The notes: generated from the sequence alone by a model not told the origin. A DNA stretch of 64,000 nt from Nocardia cyriacigeorgica (GCF_010868145.1 NZ_JAAGUY010000004.1:183491-247490), one strand, 5' to 3'. Positions 20,310 through 28,292 are shown, counted from the stretch's first letter. Numbers and translations are program-made.

Positions 20310-20342
20310 GAGTGGTTCGCGGGTGCGCCCCGCGAACCACTC
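20310..20342. terminator. Hairpin between convergent genes
   Basis: A perfect 14-bp stem (GAGTGGTTCGCGGG / CCCGCGAACCACTC) with a 5-nt loop sits between the stops of the amidohydrolase and the SapA-like gene. There is no T-run, as is common for actinobacterial terminators. Confidence 0.75.
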
Positions 20343-20352
20343 GACCCATCGT

Positions 20353-20757
20353 TCAGCGGCAGTGAACCTTGAAGGTCTGCCACTTGTCGTCAGCGATGAG
20401 GCCGCCCCAGTCGATGCACTTGCCCTTGGCCTCGACCGTCACCGGACCCGCGTACTCCTTGTACTTGTCGTCGTCGATGACCTCTTTGTCGTGGTCGGAC
20501 GACAGCCGCAGACCGGCACCCATCCGGATCGGATCGCCCGGCTGATCACGTACGGTGACAACGCAGTTCTTCGAGCCGTCGTAGGTGAGGAAGACCGTGC
20601 CGCCCTTCAGCTCGTGTAAGTCGATGACCTTGAATCCGGCACCACACTGACCTCCGTAGGTCGCCGCGGACGCGGTGGCGGGGAGCACAACCGCGGTTCC
20701 CGCCGCGATTCCGATGGCGCCCGCACATACGGCGATCGCCTTCCTGGTGTTGAGCAT
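20353..20757 (-). CDS. Secreted spore-associated protein A-like protein
   Basis: A 134-residue secreted protein. A Sec signal peptide (RKAIAVCAGAIGIAAGTAVVLPATASA) precedes a mature part of about 103 residues with YGGQCGAGFKVID, TVFLTYDGSKNCVVTVR, TVEAKGKCIDWGG and a terminal VHCR. The four cysteines could make two disulfides. This pattern resembles Streptomyces spore-associated protein A and homologs in other actinomycetes, whose function is poorly known. The ATG at 20757 follows GAGAGGA; an open frame to 20835 starts within the leader. Confidence 0.75.
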   Translation of the reverse strand: MLNTRKAIAVCAGAIGIAAGTAVVLPATASAATYGGQCGAGFKVIDLHELKGGTVFLTYDGSKNCVVTVRDQPGDPIRMGAGLRLSSDHDKEVIDDDKYKEYAGPVTVEAKGKCIDWGGLIADDKWQTFKVHCR

Positions 20758-20919
20758 GTCGAAATTTTTCCTCTCGATGTGGTTCTTCGATTCAGCTACC
20801 CACGCCGTAAACACCCAAAACACGAATTCTTCCAATACACCCGAGGTAGGTCATGATTGGATTGCCGCAGTACCCCCAGCGCACGAAATGTTCGCAGAAA
20901 CGCACCGATTCCGAATGAA

Positions 20920-21246
20920 CTATCCGAGCTTCGCGAGCCTTTCCTGCTCTTTCTGATAAGCGCGCCATGCCTGTTGCGTCGGGGTCGGCTTCGTGGTGAG
21001 GGCCGTCCAGTCGGTCGAGCGGACGAAGTTCACCACCATCATCACCGGCAGGATGAAGGCGTGGAAGAGGATCAGGTAGCTGCCGCCCTCGAAGAGGAAG
21101 GCCAAATATCCTGCGTAGGCAAGGAATCCGGCGCCGAGCGCACCGTTGAGCCATCGGAACGCCTCGCTCTGCCCGCCCTTGACGACGGCCATCACGATCA
21201 TGATGGAGCCGCTGAGCGCGAGCAGTCCGACGTACCAATCGAACAT
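20920..21246 (-). CDS. Small integral membrane protein
   Basis: A 108-residue protein with three hydrophobic helices, near residues 4-22, 35-52 and 57-75, and a charged cytoplasmic tail ending in QQAWRAYQKEQERLAKLG. A strong GGGAGGAACACC leader precedes the ATG at 21246. I do not recognise a named family. It lies between the NlpC/P60 and SapA-like genes on the same strand, separated by 126 and 162 bp, so each may have its own promoter. Confidence 0.7.
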   Translation of the reverse strand: MFDWYVGLLALSGSIMIVMAVVKGGQSEAFRWLNGALGAGFLAYAGYLAFLFEGGSYLILFHAFILPVMMVVNFVRSTDWTALTTKPTPTQQAWRAYQKEQERLAKLG

Positions 21247-21372
21247 GGTGTTCCTCCCGAGTCATGGTGCGGCGCTGCGGCAGCACCGGATGACCGATAG
21301 GAAACCCCGAATTCCTTGCCGAACGCTTACCGAACCCTTACGTCACCACTCACGGGCGGCCTGTCCAGATCA

Positions 21373-22119
21373 TCAGTACCGGCGGGCGCCGGCGAACGGC
21401 ATTGTCGCCATATCGGATTCGACGACACCGCTGCCCGACGTCGAGGCGTGGATGACCTTGCCCGCACCCGAGTACAGCGCAGAGTGGCCGCCACCGTAGA
21501 ACGACACCAGATCGCCGGGGCGAAGTTCGTTCCGCGAGACCGGGGTTCCGGTGGCGAGCTGTTGCTGGCTGGTCCGCGGTAGGTCGATGCCCGCCCGGCC
21601 GTATGACCATTGCACCAGGCCGGAGCAGTCGAACGCGTTGGGGCCGGTCCCACCTGTCGCGTAGCTCGCGCCCAGCTTGCTGCGGGCGGCCGCGATGGCG
21701 GCATCACCCCGGGTCTGCTCGGGGACAACGGCGGGCGCGGGCGGCGGGACGCCCGGCAGGAAGGACAGGTCAACGGGTAGGTGCGGGATGGTGAAATCAA
21801 TGGGCTGAGCTGGGGCCGGTTCGTGGGCGGTGAACTCAGCCCTGACCGGGTCGATTGCCGGCTCGCCGATACCGAATTTCGCCGGTGGAATATTGTCCGC
21901 CGGGATGTTCGCCAACTCTGGAGCGTCGAAACTATCCGGAATGACAATGTCCACTGGAATATCAAAAGTACCTATTCCGGGAACTGCCACTGGCTGCGCG
22001 GTTGCCGATCCGGTGGCCGGCAACAGCACTCCCATAGCTCCGGCCGCAGAGCCGATGAACAGCAGGAATGCACGGCGCAGCCAGCGCGAATATCGCACGT
22101 CGTCGTCAGATGATGCCAT
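21373..22119 (-). CDS. Secreted NlpC/P60 peptidoglycan hydrolase
   Basis: A 248-residue exported cysteine peptidase. A basic N-terminus and a hydrophobic stretch ending at GSATAQP act as signal peptide. Residues 45-135 are a proline-rich linker. The NlpC/P60 domain follows: AAIAAARSKLGASYATGGTGPNAFDCSGLVQWSYGRAG with the catalytic cysteine, GDLVSFYGGGHSALYSG with the catalytic histidine, and VIHAST. It should cut stem peptides in peptidoglycan, like RipA/RipB. The 351-bp region upstream is AT-rich around 22280-22330 and otherwise contains only a gene remnant. Confidence 0.9.
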   Translation of the reverse strand: MASSDDDVRYSRWLRRAFLLFIGSAAGAMGVLLPATGSATAQPVAVPGIGTFDIPVDIVIPDSFDAPELANIPADNIPPAKFGIGEPAIDPVRAEFTAHEPAPAQPIDFTIPHLPVDLSFLPGVPPPAPAVVPEQTRGDAAIAAARSKLGASYATGGTGPNAFDCSGLVQWSYGRAGIDLPRTSQQQLATGTPVSRNELRPGDLVSFYGGGHSALYSGAGKVIHASTSGSGVVESDMATMPFAGARRY

Positions 22120-22363
22120 GATGCGGTCCTCCGATGCTCACATCGAGGCCTATGGCGGACGATCGTTGTTCACCACGGCCTTCGAATTGATTCGAAAAAC
22201 GTCACGGTGATCTGTTCGGTCCAGTCGATCCGATCGTCGATCTTTCATTCATCGGAACGCCGAGCACAGCGGAACACGCCGAGTTGATATAACAAAACAA
22301 TAACAACCAGCTATCTCGGGCTAATTACATCGCGTTTTTGCTCCAATTCGCCCCGGTCAGCGA

Positions 22364-22450
22364 GCCCGGTGCTTCTACACCACTCACGAATGGGACGCCT
22401 GCACCGCCGGTATCGAAGCCGGCGAGTTCGCACTCCTCACCGCCGCCTGA
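22364..22450 (+). pseudogene. DUF397 C-terminal remnant
   Basis: One frame reads ARCFYTTHEWDACTAGIEAG, then EFALLTAA and a TGA stop at 22448-22450. This resembles the end of DUF397 proteins, which usually close with a segment like FTxxEWxAFxAGVxxGEF. The N-terminal part with the KSSxSG motif is absent and no start is available, so it appears to be a truncated relic. DUF397 genes normally follow an XRE-family regulator, and none is here. Confidence 0.55.
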
Positions 22451-22470
22451 CGCATAGCATCGCGGGCATC

Positions 22471-22779
22471 ATGACTCGATCAGGAAACGACCGCGTGGCA
22501 GAAGTCTCCCGCCCGTTCAGCAGCCTGGTGCTCATACTCGGTGTGGCCGTTGCGATTCCGACACTCGCGACTCTCGCGTTCGCGACCATTGGCCACCCCG
22601 AATGCGCAGACATCCCCGAGGATGTGGGTCCGTGCGGATACTGGGCCCGCGTGGCGGAGTACGGGCCGTTCATCATCCTGTGGGGCACGGCCATCACGGC
22701 AAGCTTCGGCGTCGTGGGGTGGCTGATGCTTCGCGCCATACTCGGACTCTCCGCGGCGCTACTCCGTCGCCGCGAGTAA
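22471..22779 (+). CDS. Two-helix membrane protein of unknown function
   Basis: A 102-residue hypothetical protein with helices near 18-38 and 68-92. The loop between them holds two cysteines (HPECADIPEDVGPCGYW) and would lie outside the cell, where they could form a disulfide. The start at ATG 22471 is inferred from loss of plausible coding sequence upstream (arginine-rich). I do not recognise a family. It stands in the accessory stretch just after the DUF397 relic. Confidence 0.5.
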   Translation: MTRSGNDRVAEVSRPFSSLVLILGVAVAIPTLATLAFATIGHPECADIPEDVGPCGYWARVAEYGPFIILWGTAITASFGVVGWLMLRAILGLSAALLRRRE

Positions 22780-22824
22780 CGCACGATTGTCGAGCCTTGG
22801 GGGCGTGCGATGGCGCGGCTCGTA

Positions 22825-23268
22825 TCAGCCAAGTCCGTGGCGAATCCGTCGTTGAACCTCGCGGACGCACGGAGTCACGGCGAACGACTTGTCGGGGTCT
22901 TCGCCCGGAGACGCCCAGTATTCGAACGTCTGCGCTATGGCACATGCCGATGTGGCCTCCCATACCGCAACCAGCGCAGCGACCAGTAGTTCGTCCCGTT
23001 CATGCAGATCATCTCGTTCGCTCGCGGACGCCAGGACCAGATTCAGCAGCCAGTAGGTCAACTCCCACTCCGCCTTGTTCGCGACCAGCAGACCGACGAA
23101 CTCATCGAGCCGTTGCGGATCGGACACCTCGACTGGCCAGTCCTGCATCCAATCTTCGTGAACCACATTCGCCACCTGCGCCGCGCGCAGCATCGATTCG
23201 CGAGTCGGGTGAGTCCTGTCGTGCACGACGGCGCCAACGCCGACGATCAATTCGTCGTGGGATGCCAC
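22825..23268 (-). CDS. Hypothetical protein coupled to the FHA-HTH gene
   Basis: A 147-residue soluble protein of unknown function, mostly helical, with HEDWMQDWPVEVSDPQRLDEF, EWELTYWLLNLVLASASERDDLHERDELLVAALVAVWEATSACAIAQTFEYW and a basic C-terminus. The GTG at 23268 lies inside the end of the FHA-HTH gene (22-bp overlap), suggesting translational coupling; a GTG at 23226 is an alternative. The frame stays open far upstream, but that part is the shadow of the FHA gene. It may be a partner of the regulator. Confidence 0.55.
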   Translation of the reverse strand: MASHDELIVGVGAVVHDRTHPTRESMLRAAQVANVVHEDWMQDWPVEVSDPQRLDEFVGLLVANKAEWELTYWLLNLVLASASERDDLHERDELLVAALVAVWEATSACAIAQTFEYWASPGEDPDKSFAVTPCVREVQRRIRHGLG

Positions 23269-23987
23269 CGGTCGGTACCCGCCGCTCGGGAGCCGGTATT
23301 CACCGGCTTGCTCTCGACGATTACGCCACTCGCGACGGCGTGCTCGGCCAGACGCAGGCGCTTCTGATTCGGTGGCAGCTCTTCGATCCCGAAGGTCCGG
23401 AACAGTGCGCGCATGTGGGTCTTGACCGTGGCGATGCTGAGGCTCAGCTCGCGGGCGATCTGGCAATTCGACGCCGGGAACGCTAAGGGGTGCTGCGCGT
23501 TGCGAGGACGGCACAGCGCCTCCAGTACCAGATACTGTGCTCCGGTCAGCGAATTCGCGGTCGGCGCTCCGACCAGTCCAGCGGTGGTTTCCCGCTCGGG
23601 CTCCTCGTCTCGGAGGACGAACACTGATTGCCCCATCCGGATGATATCGCCGGTATTCAACCTCCGGCATCCGCAGACCCGCTCGCCGTTGACAAATGTC
23701 CCATTCTTCGACAGTCCATTGTCGACGATGACCCAGCAGTCGCACACCCACTCGATGATTGCGTGCAGGCGTGAGACCGTCGAATCGGCGGGCACGCTGA
23801 TATCGGCCGTTTCCGACCGTCCGATCGTCACACCGGATGCAGTCGGCTTCAGTGGAAATCCACGCCACATGCCGGGCGCGATCTGCTGACACAGAGTGGG
23901 ACGAACGACTCGCCGCCGCGTTGCCGACCGACCGGCAAACGGGTTCGGCAATTGATCATGGCGCTCGGTTCCGTCTGACCTTGACAT
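23247..23987 (-). CDS. FHA-domain protein with C-terminal helix-turn-helix
   Basis: A 246-residue putative transcription factor. The FHA domain covers roughly residues 50-125: VTIGRSETADISVP, SRLHAIIEW, GLSKNGTFVNGERV and LNTGDIIRMGQSVFVLRD, with the phosphothreonine-contacting Arg, Ser and Asn. A helix-turn-helix region follows: LTGAQYLVLEALC, CQIARELSLSIATVKTHMRALFRTFGIEELPPNQKRLRLAEHAVASG. The arrangement is shared with actinobacterial FHA-HTH regulators that read Ser/Thr kinase signals. ATG 23987 is the working start; ATGs near 24014-24017 and a GTG at 24053 are possible. Confidence 0.75.
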   Translation of the reverse strand: MSRSDGTERHDQLPNPFAGRSATRRRVVRPTLCQQIAPGMWRGFPLKPTASGVTIGRSETADISVPADSTVSRLHAIIEWVCDCWVIVDNGLSKNGTFVNGERVCGCRRLNTGDIIRMGQSVFVLRDEEPERETTAGLVGAPTANSLTGAQYLVLEALCRPRNAQHPLAFPASNCQIARELSLSIATVKTHMRALFRTFGIEELPPNQKRLRLAEHAVASGVIVESKPVNTGSRAAGTDRWHPTTN

Positions 23988-24134
23988 GATTACCGGGTTC
24001 CGTTCGAGGTACATCATGATCTGCCGGCCCGAGCTCGATCGCTCGCCGTGCACCCCTGCTACGACCGCGTTCTCAGCAGCTTACCCCACTCGGGGGTCGC
24101 TTCGGCTGGCGTTCGACACCTGTTTCACATCGCT

Positions 24135-24154
24135 GGGCTGAAGAGATTCAGCCC
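24135..24154. repeat. GNRA-type hairpin in the intergenic region
   Basis: GGGCTGAA-GAGA-TTCAGCCC forms an 8-bp perfect stem with a GAGA tetraloop, in the gap between the FHA-HTH gene and the small secreted protein gene. A second short inverted repeat (CCTTCA / TGAAGG) lies at 24207-24224. Function is unknown; a transcript leader structure or operator is possible. Confidence 0.4.
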
Positions 24155-24255
24155 CGGGGATGATAGCCCCTCGGCCCCGTTCGCGAGCACAGTTGATGGT
24201 GTTCATCCTTCAACGATATGAAGGCATCTGAATGTACCCAATTCAAGGAATAACC

Positions 24256-24477
24256 ATGAGCAAGAATACATTCCGTGCCACGGTGGCGGCTGCGGCAATC
24301 GCGCCGATGATCGCCCTCGGGTCAGGTATCGGCACTGCCGCCCCGGTCGAGGCGCCATCGCCGGTCCAGGTAGAGCCCGCCGTGTTGTCGTCCACGATCC
24401 CGCCCTTCCTGTGGCCGCTCATCCCGTTCTGCTTCACCCCATTCCCGCACCCCGGTTCGTTCATCTGCTGGGCGTAA
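24256..24477 (+). CDS. Small secreted proline-rich peptide
   Basis: A 73-residue precursor. The signal peptide is MSKNTFRATVAAAAIAPMIA plus LGSGIGTAAP, leaving a mature peptide of about 42 residues that is rich in proline and aromatic residues and ends in PFCFTPFPHPGSFICWA. The two cysteines could form a disulfide. The ATG at 24256 has an AAGGA site at proper distance. It has no recognised family; secreted peptides of this kind are frequent in nocardiae. It lies convergent to the DUF456 gene. Confidence 0.65.
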   Translation: MSKNTFRATVAAAAIAPMIALGSGIGTAAPVEAPSPVQVEPAVLSSTIPPFLWPLIPFCFTPFPHPGSFICWA

Positions 24478-24508
24478 TTACGTCACTATCCAAGAAACGA
24501 AAAAGCTG

Positions 24509-24991
24509 TCACGCCGCGAACGCACCGATCAACCACACACCCGACGCCAGCAGCGCACCGAACAGCTCGACCAGGATCGACAGACCGACGCCCTTGAGGG
24601 CGTGCCAGGTCGATTGCCAGGCCAGCCGTTGACCGCGGACGCGTTGAAGCTCGGAAAGGTACACGCCTACAACGAAACCCACGAACAGCCCGACCACCGG
24701 AATGACGAAGAAGCCGACGATACCGAGGATCGCGCCGAGGTAGAGGGAGCGATTGGCCACGCCCGCATCGCGCAGTTTGGCGCCGGGCCAGGTGTATTTG
24801 ACGACACCCGAGATCACCAGCAGCACAGTGCTGATCGCGAAGACAGCCCATGCGGTGGCGCCGCCGGTGACGAAGGCCCACACGGCGATCGCGCCGAAGA
24901 TCAGCACCACGCCCGGCAGGATCGGGATGACGATCCCGAGCAGTCCGACCAGAATCGCCAGGCCGACGACGACCTCGCCCCACACACTCAC
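24509..24991 (-). CDS. DUF456 family membrane protein
   Basis: A 160-residue integral membrane protein with the DUF456 pattern: VVVGLAILVGLLGIVIPILPGVVLIFGAIAVWAFVTGG, a second hydrophobic hairpin, then LGAILGIVGFFVIPVVGLFVGFVVGVYLSEL and a last hairpin. The repeated glycine-rich G-xx-G-x-IP-LPG motif is typical. Function is not established. The GTG at 24991 follows a GGAGGGAC site; a frame open to 25066 lacks similarity upstream. Confidence 0.8.
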   Translation of the reverse strand: MSVWGEVVVGLAILVGLLGIVIPILPGVVLIFGAIAVWAFVTGGATAWAVFAISTVLLVISGVVKYTWPGAKLRDAGVANRSLYLGAILGIVGFFVIPVVGLFVGFVVGVYLSELQRVRGQRLAWQSTWHALKGVGLSILVELFGALLASGVWLIGAFAA

Positions 24992-25195
24992 TGACTCGTC
25001 CCTCCGTTGTCGGCGCGGCTGCCTTCGGCCGACCCGCCGGCACTGCTGCGTCGCACCGCTCGGCAAGGACGACGCGGGTGGCTACCTCGCCGACGCTCCC
25101 CGCTCGCCGGGCGAACCGTTTGCCCGAATTCTGTCCTATTGCGCGAGGTCGCGCAGCATGGAGGTACCGATACCGTAGGTCCGGGTTATTGTCGT

Positions 25196-25209
25196 ACTGT
25201 CAATACAGT
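25196..25209. promoter_or_regulatory. Small inverted repeat upstream of the racemase
   Basis: ACTGT-CAAT-ACAGT lies 70 bp before the acyl-CoA racemase start, within a local AT-rich stretch. It could be an operator. No KstR-type box is seen here. Confidence 0.3.
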
Positions 25210-25279
25210 CCTCGGGCGGCGCCCGGAGACGAGCACCGGTATGCGGTGCGCAGCATTCGACGACGAACCGAGGTAGGGC

Positions 25280-26374
25280 GTGAGCACTCCATCCACCACG
25301 CAGGGCCCGCTCGCGGGCATCCGGGTTATCGAACTGGCCGGTATCGGCCCTGGTCCGCACGCCGCGCTGCTGCTGGCGGATCTCGGCGCCGATGTGGTGC
25401 GGGTCCAGCGGGCCGGTCAGCTGCCCGGTGGCTTCGATCGGCCGCAGCTGCGCGGCCGCACCATCGTGGAGGCCAACCTGAAGGACCCGGCCGACGTGCA
25501 GAAGGTGCTCGGCCTGCTCGACAAGGCCGACGTGCTGATCGAGGGCTTCCGCCCCGGCGTCACCGAGCGGATGGGCCTCGGCCCGGATGACGTGCTGGCC
25601 CGCAACCCGCGTCTGGTGTACGGCCGGATGACCGGTTGGGGCCAGTTCGGCCCGATGGCCGATCGCGCGGGCCACGACATCAACTACATCAGTCTGACCG
25701 GCGTCCTGCATGCCATCGGCCGCAAGGGCGAACGTCCGGTGCCGCCGCTGAACATGGTCGGCGACTTCGGTGGCGGCTCGATGTTCCTGGTGTTCGGCAT
25801 CCTCGCCGCGTTGGTGGAACGACAGAACTCCGGTAAGGGTCAGGTCATCGACGCCGCAATGGTCGATGGTGCCCTTGCTCTTTCGCACATGATCTGGGGT
25901 ATGCGCGGATCCGGCGCCTGGTCCGACGAACGCGGCGTGAACCTGCTCGATACCGGTATGTCGTTCTACGACACCTACGAAACCTCCGACGGCAAGCATA
26001 TGGCGGTCGGGGCCATCGAACCGCAGTTCTATGCCCAGCTGCTGGCCGGCCTCGGCATCGACCAGGAAGGCCTGCCCTTCCAGATCGACCCCGCGGGACA
26101 GGACACCCTGAAAAAGCTGTTCGCCGAACGCTTCCGGACCAAGACCCGCGATGAGTGGGCCGAGATCTTCATCGGCACCGACGCCTGTGTCACCCCGGTG
26201 CTGACCTTCGAGGAAGCCACCGCGAACGAGCACATTGTGGCGCGCGAGTCCCTGCTGGACCTGGAGAACATCACCCAGCACGCACCGGCTCCCCGCTTCT
26301 CGCGTACGCCCAACCCCATCCCCACGCCGCCGCCGACCGTGGCGACGCCGATCGAATCGGTCTGGGCCGACTGA
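25280..26374 (+). CDS. mcr: Alpha-methylacyl-CoA racemase
   Basis: A 364-residue family III CoA-transferase fold enzyme. Its sequence is of the racemase type: GIRVIELAGIGPGPHAALLLADLGADVVRV at the start, RAGHDINYISLTG with the catalytic His, NMVGDFGGGSMFLVFGILAAL with the catalytic Asp, and GQVIDAAMVDGA. It interconverts the 2R and 2S epimers of branched acyl-CoAs, a step needed for beta-oxidation of sterol side chains and methyl-branched lipids. The GTG at 25280 follows a weak AGGTAGGGC site. It is convergent with the MocR gene. Confidence 0.9.
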   Translation: MSTPSTTQGPLAGIRVIELAGIGPGPHAALLLADLGADVVRVQRAGQLPGGFDRPQLRGRTIVEANLKDPADVQKVLGLLDKADVLIEGFRPGVTERMGLGPDDVLARNPRLVYGRMTGWGQFGPMADRAGHDINYISLTGVLHAIGRKGERPVPPLNMVGDFGGGSMFLVFGILAALVERQNSGKGQVIDAAMVDGALALSHMIWGMRGSGAWSDERGVNLLDTGMSFYDTYETSDGKHMAVGAIEPQFYAQLLAGLGIDQEGLPFQIDPAGQDTLKKLFAERFRTKTRDEWAEIFIGTDACVTPVLTFEEATANEHIVARESLLDLENITQHAPAPRFSRTPNPIPTPPPTVATPIESVWAD

Positions 26375-26387
26375 GTTTCCGCACGCG

Positions 26388-26418
26388 ACGGCCGGGTCAC
26401 CTGCTGGTGCCCGGCCGT
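26388..26418. terminator. Bidirectional terminator between racemase and MocR genes
   Basis: ACGGCCGGG-T-CACC pairs with GGTG-CCCGGCCGT around a TGCT loop: 13 base pairs with one bulged T. It sits between two convergent stop codons (26374 and 26433). Confidence 0.75.
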
Positions 26419-26432
26419 TGCCGGTTATCGAC

Positions 26433-27920
26433 TCAGTAGCATGTCAGTGGCTGGAGGGGTTCGGCGGCTCGTGGGCTCAGCGCGGCGTAGGCGCCTGCCA
26501 TCGATTCGACCGCGCGGTGCAGGTCTGCGCTCGGGTGGGTGAACGGAAGCCGGACGAAACGTTCGAAGGCTCCCTGGACGCCGAACCTCGGGCCCGCGGC
26601 AAGGAGGACACCGTGATTCGGAGCGGTGGCCGCCAACGCCGTGGAGACGGGGGCGGGCAGCTGAGCCCAGACCGACATTCCGCCCGCGCCAGCGGCAACC
26701 TGCCAGTCCGGCAGATGCTCGGATAGGGCGTCCAGCAACGCCGCACGCTGGTCGCGGAGTTGGTTGCGGCGGCGGGCGAGGATGGTGTCGGCGTGCTCGA
26801 GGAGGTACGTCGTGGCCAGCTGGTCCATGACGGGGGTGCCGAGGTCGACGGTGGCGCGGATACCGAGCAGACGGGTGATCAGAGACTGGCCTGCGCGGAT
26901 CCAGCCGACCCGCAGACCGCCCCAGAACGATTTCGACGCCGACCCGATGGTGATGATCTCGGCGCCGCGGGCGAACGAGGCGGTGGGCGGTGGCGGGGTG
27001 GCATCGGTGAGCGCGAGATCGGCCATGGATTCGTCGATGATGATGGCCATACGTGTGTCGCGGGCGATCGCGGCGAGTTCGGCGCGGTCCTCGGCGGGCA
27101 TCAGCAGCCCGGTCGGGTTGTTGAAGTCGGGAACGAGGTAGGCCAGCGTGGCAGCGGTTTGCCGTGCGGCGCTACGGATTCCGTCGAGATCCCAACCGGA
27201 CTCGGGCCGCAGTGGCACCGGGACCGGGCGAGCGCCGACATCGCGGATGGCCTCGATGGCATTGGGGTAGGTGGGGTGATCGATCAGGACTCGTGCGGCC
27301 GGCGGGGCGAGCACATTGAGCAGCAGTCGAAGTCCGTGCTGGGCGCCGAGCGTCACCAGGATCTGGTCCGGATCGGTGGGCAGCCCGCGTTCGGTGTAGC
27401 GGCGAGCCACTGCCTCCCGCAGCGCGAGCACGCCGACCGGGTCCATGCCATGGGTGCCCAGATAGGATGGAATGCCTTGCAGCGCAGTCGTATACGCCGC
27501 CTCCATCTCTGGCGGGGCAGCCATGGCGGCATAGGTGAGATCGACCGTCGGCTGATCGGCGCCGCCCATCATCACCAGGATGCCCTTGGCCGGTCGGCTG
27601 CCGTCGTGCTGAACGGTCGGCGGCAATGCGACGGTACTGCGCGAACCCTGCCGGGTGATCAGATAGCCGTGCTCACGCAGCAGTGAGTAGGTGGAGGTGA
27701 TGGTGGTGCGGCTGACACCGAGGGTGGTGGCGAGGTCGCGTTCACTCGGCAGCGCGATGCCCAGCGGGGCGCGTCCGTCGTGGATGAGCAGGCGGATACC
27801 CTCCGCCAACGCCAGGTAGGCGGGGCGCGCGGGCTTGCGGGATACCCCGTTGGTCTCCGGATCCCGCCAGCTGCCGAGGTCGCGAGCCAGGCCCGCCGCA
27901 CCGATCACTCGTGTCGCCAT
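26433..27920 (-). CDS. MocR-family (GntR-HTH plus aminotransferase) regulator
   Basis: A 495-residue MocR/PdxR-type regulator. The N-terminal winged helix (about 35-100) contains PLGIALPSERDLATTLGVSRTTITSTYSLLREHGYL. The rest is a fold-type-I aminotransferase domain with GAQHGLRLLLNVL, VPDFNNPTG, and the PLP lysine in GSASKSFWGGLRVGWIR. Such proteins sense pyridoxal phosphate or amino compounds. No PLP-synthesis or transporter gene lies next to it. ATG 27920 is supported by a -10 box 7 bases upstream, predicting a leaderless mRNA. A copy of the palindrome half-site from 28268-28292 overlaps that promoter. Confidence 0.88.
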   Translation of the reverse strand: MATRVIGAAGLARDLGSWRDPETNGVSRKPARPAYLALAEGIRLLIHDGRAPLGIALPSERDLATTLGVSRTTITSTYSLLREHGYLITRQGSRSTVALPPTVQHDGSRPAKGILVMMGGADQPTVDLTYAAMAAPPEMEAAYTTALQGIPSYLGTHGMDPVGVLALREAVARRYTERGLPTDPDQILVTLGAQHGLRLLLNVLAPPAARVLIDHPTYPNAIEAIRDVGARPVPVPLRPESGWDLDGIRSAARQTAATLAYLVPDFNNPTGLLMPAEDRAELAAIARDTRMAIIIDESMADLALTDATPPPPTASFARGAEIITIGSASKSFWGGLRVGWIRAGQSLITRLLGIRATVDLGTPVMDQLATTYLLEHADTILARRRNQLRDQRAALLDALSEHLPDWQVAAGAGGMSVWAQLPAPVSTALAATAPNHGVLLAAGPRFGVQGAFERFVRLPFTHPSADLHRAVESMAGAYAALSPRAAEPLQPLTCY

Positions 27921-27927
27921 ACAGTCC

Positions 27928-27957
27928 AGTATCGGGGCAGTGGCTCTTTTTCGGCAA
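27928..27957 (-). promoter_or_regulatory. Promoter of the MocR gene with embedded ACTGGACTG site
   Basis: On the minus strand TTGCCG (27957-27952) and GATACT (27933-27928) are separated by 18 bp, and the ATG follows 7 bases after GATACT. The sequence ACTGGACTG (27930-27922) overlaps the -10 and the predicted start site. Confidence 0.5.
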
Positions 27958-27981
27958 GGCCAGTCGGCGCACGCTGGGCAG

Positions 27982-28245
27982 ATGACCTTTCTCGTCACCC
28001 TCTTCGTCATCGTGACCTTCGGCTTGCTCGGCTACTACTACGCGCCCAGGCGCTCCGAGGACGGGTGGGACGTGGATCGGTTGCGTCCTCGCGATCCGGT
28101 CAACAATCTGCCTCTTTCGCACTACGATGAGCAGCGATTATTCCGTGATATCGCCGCTGTGTACGCCCATCGCGAGGAGACGGGCCGGGGTCGCGACGTG
28201 GAGGAACCCGGTCGGCGGCGGCGCCGCGCGAACCCACGTGCATGA
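27982..28245 (+). CDS. Small single-pass membrane protein
   Basis: An 87-residue protein. One N-terminal helix (TFLVTLFVIVTFGLLGYYYA) is followed by a charged cytoplasmic tail, RPRDPVNNLPLSHYDEQRLFRDIAAVYAHREETG, ending in an arginine-rich stretch. Family unknown. It is divergent from the MocR gene with 61 bp between starts. Its stop overlaps an ATG at 28242 in the next frame, but that ATG is probably not the true alkyltransferase start. Confidence 0.6.
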   Translation: MTFLVTLFVIVTFGLLGYYYAPRRSEDGWDVDRLRPRDPVNNLPLSHYDEQRLFRDIAAVYAHREETGRGRDVEEPGRRRRRANPRA

Positions 28246-28267
28246 CGAGGCGTCCGGCAGATTATTT

Positions 28268-28292
28268 CAGTCCAGTTGATCCAACTGGACTG
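28268..28292. promoter_or_regulatory. 25-bp perfect inverted repeat before the alkyltransferase gene
   Basis: CAGTCCAGTTG and CAACTGGACTG are perfect 11-bp inverted arms around ATC. No T-run follows, so an operator is likelier than a terminator. The half-site core ACTGGACTG recurs at the MocR start 340 bp away. Confidence 0.6.

Noticed and set aside
22120..22360. A ydaO (cyclic-di-AMP) riboswitch before the NlpC/P60 gene, as is common in actinobacteria
   Set aside because: I could not find the conserved ydaO core sequences on the minus strand of this leader.
23269..23892. Upstream extension of the 147-residue hypothetical protein to 355 residues
   Set aside because: That part overlaps the FHA-HTH gene in another frame and reads as arginine-rich shadow sequence. 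Only the part after about 23268 looks coding.
20275..25066. Genomic island or prophage
   Set aside because: The genes are small and accessory-like, but there is no integrase, transposase, tRNA junction or direct repeat at the borders.
28268..28292. Intrinsic terminator
   Set aside because: No T-run follows either arm, and the half-site recurs at the MocR promoter, which favours an operator.
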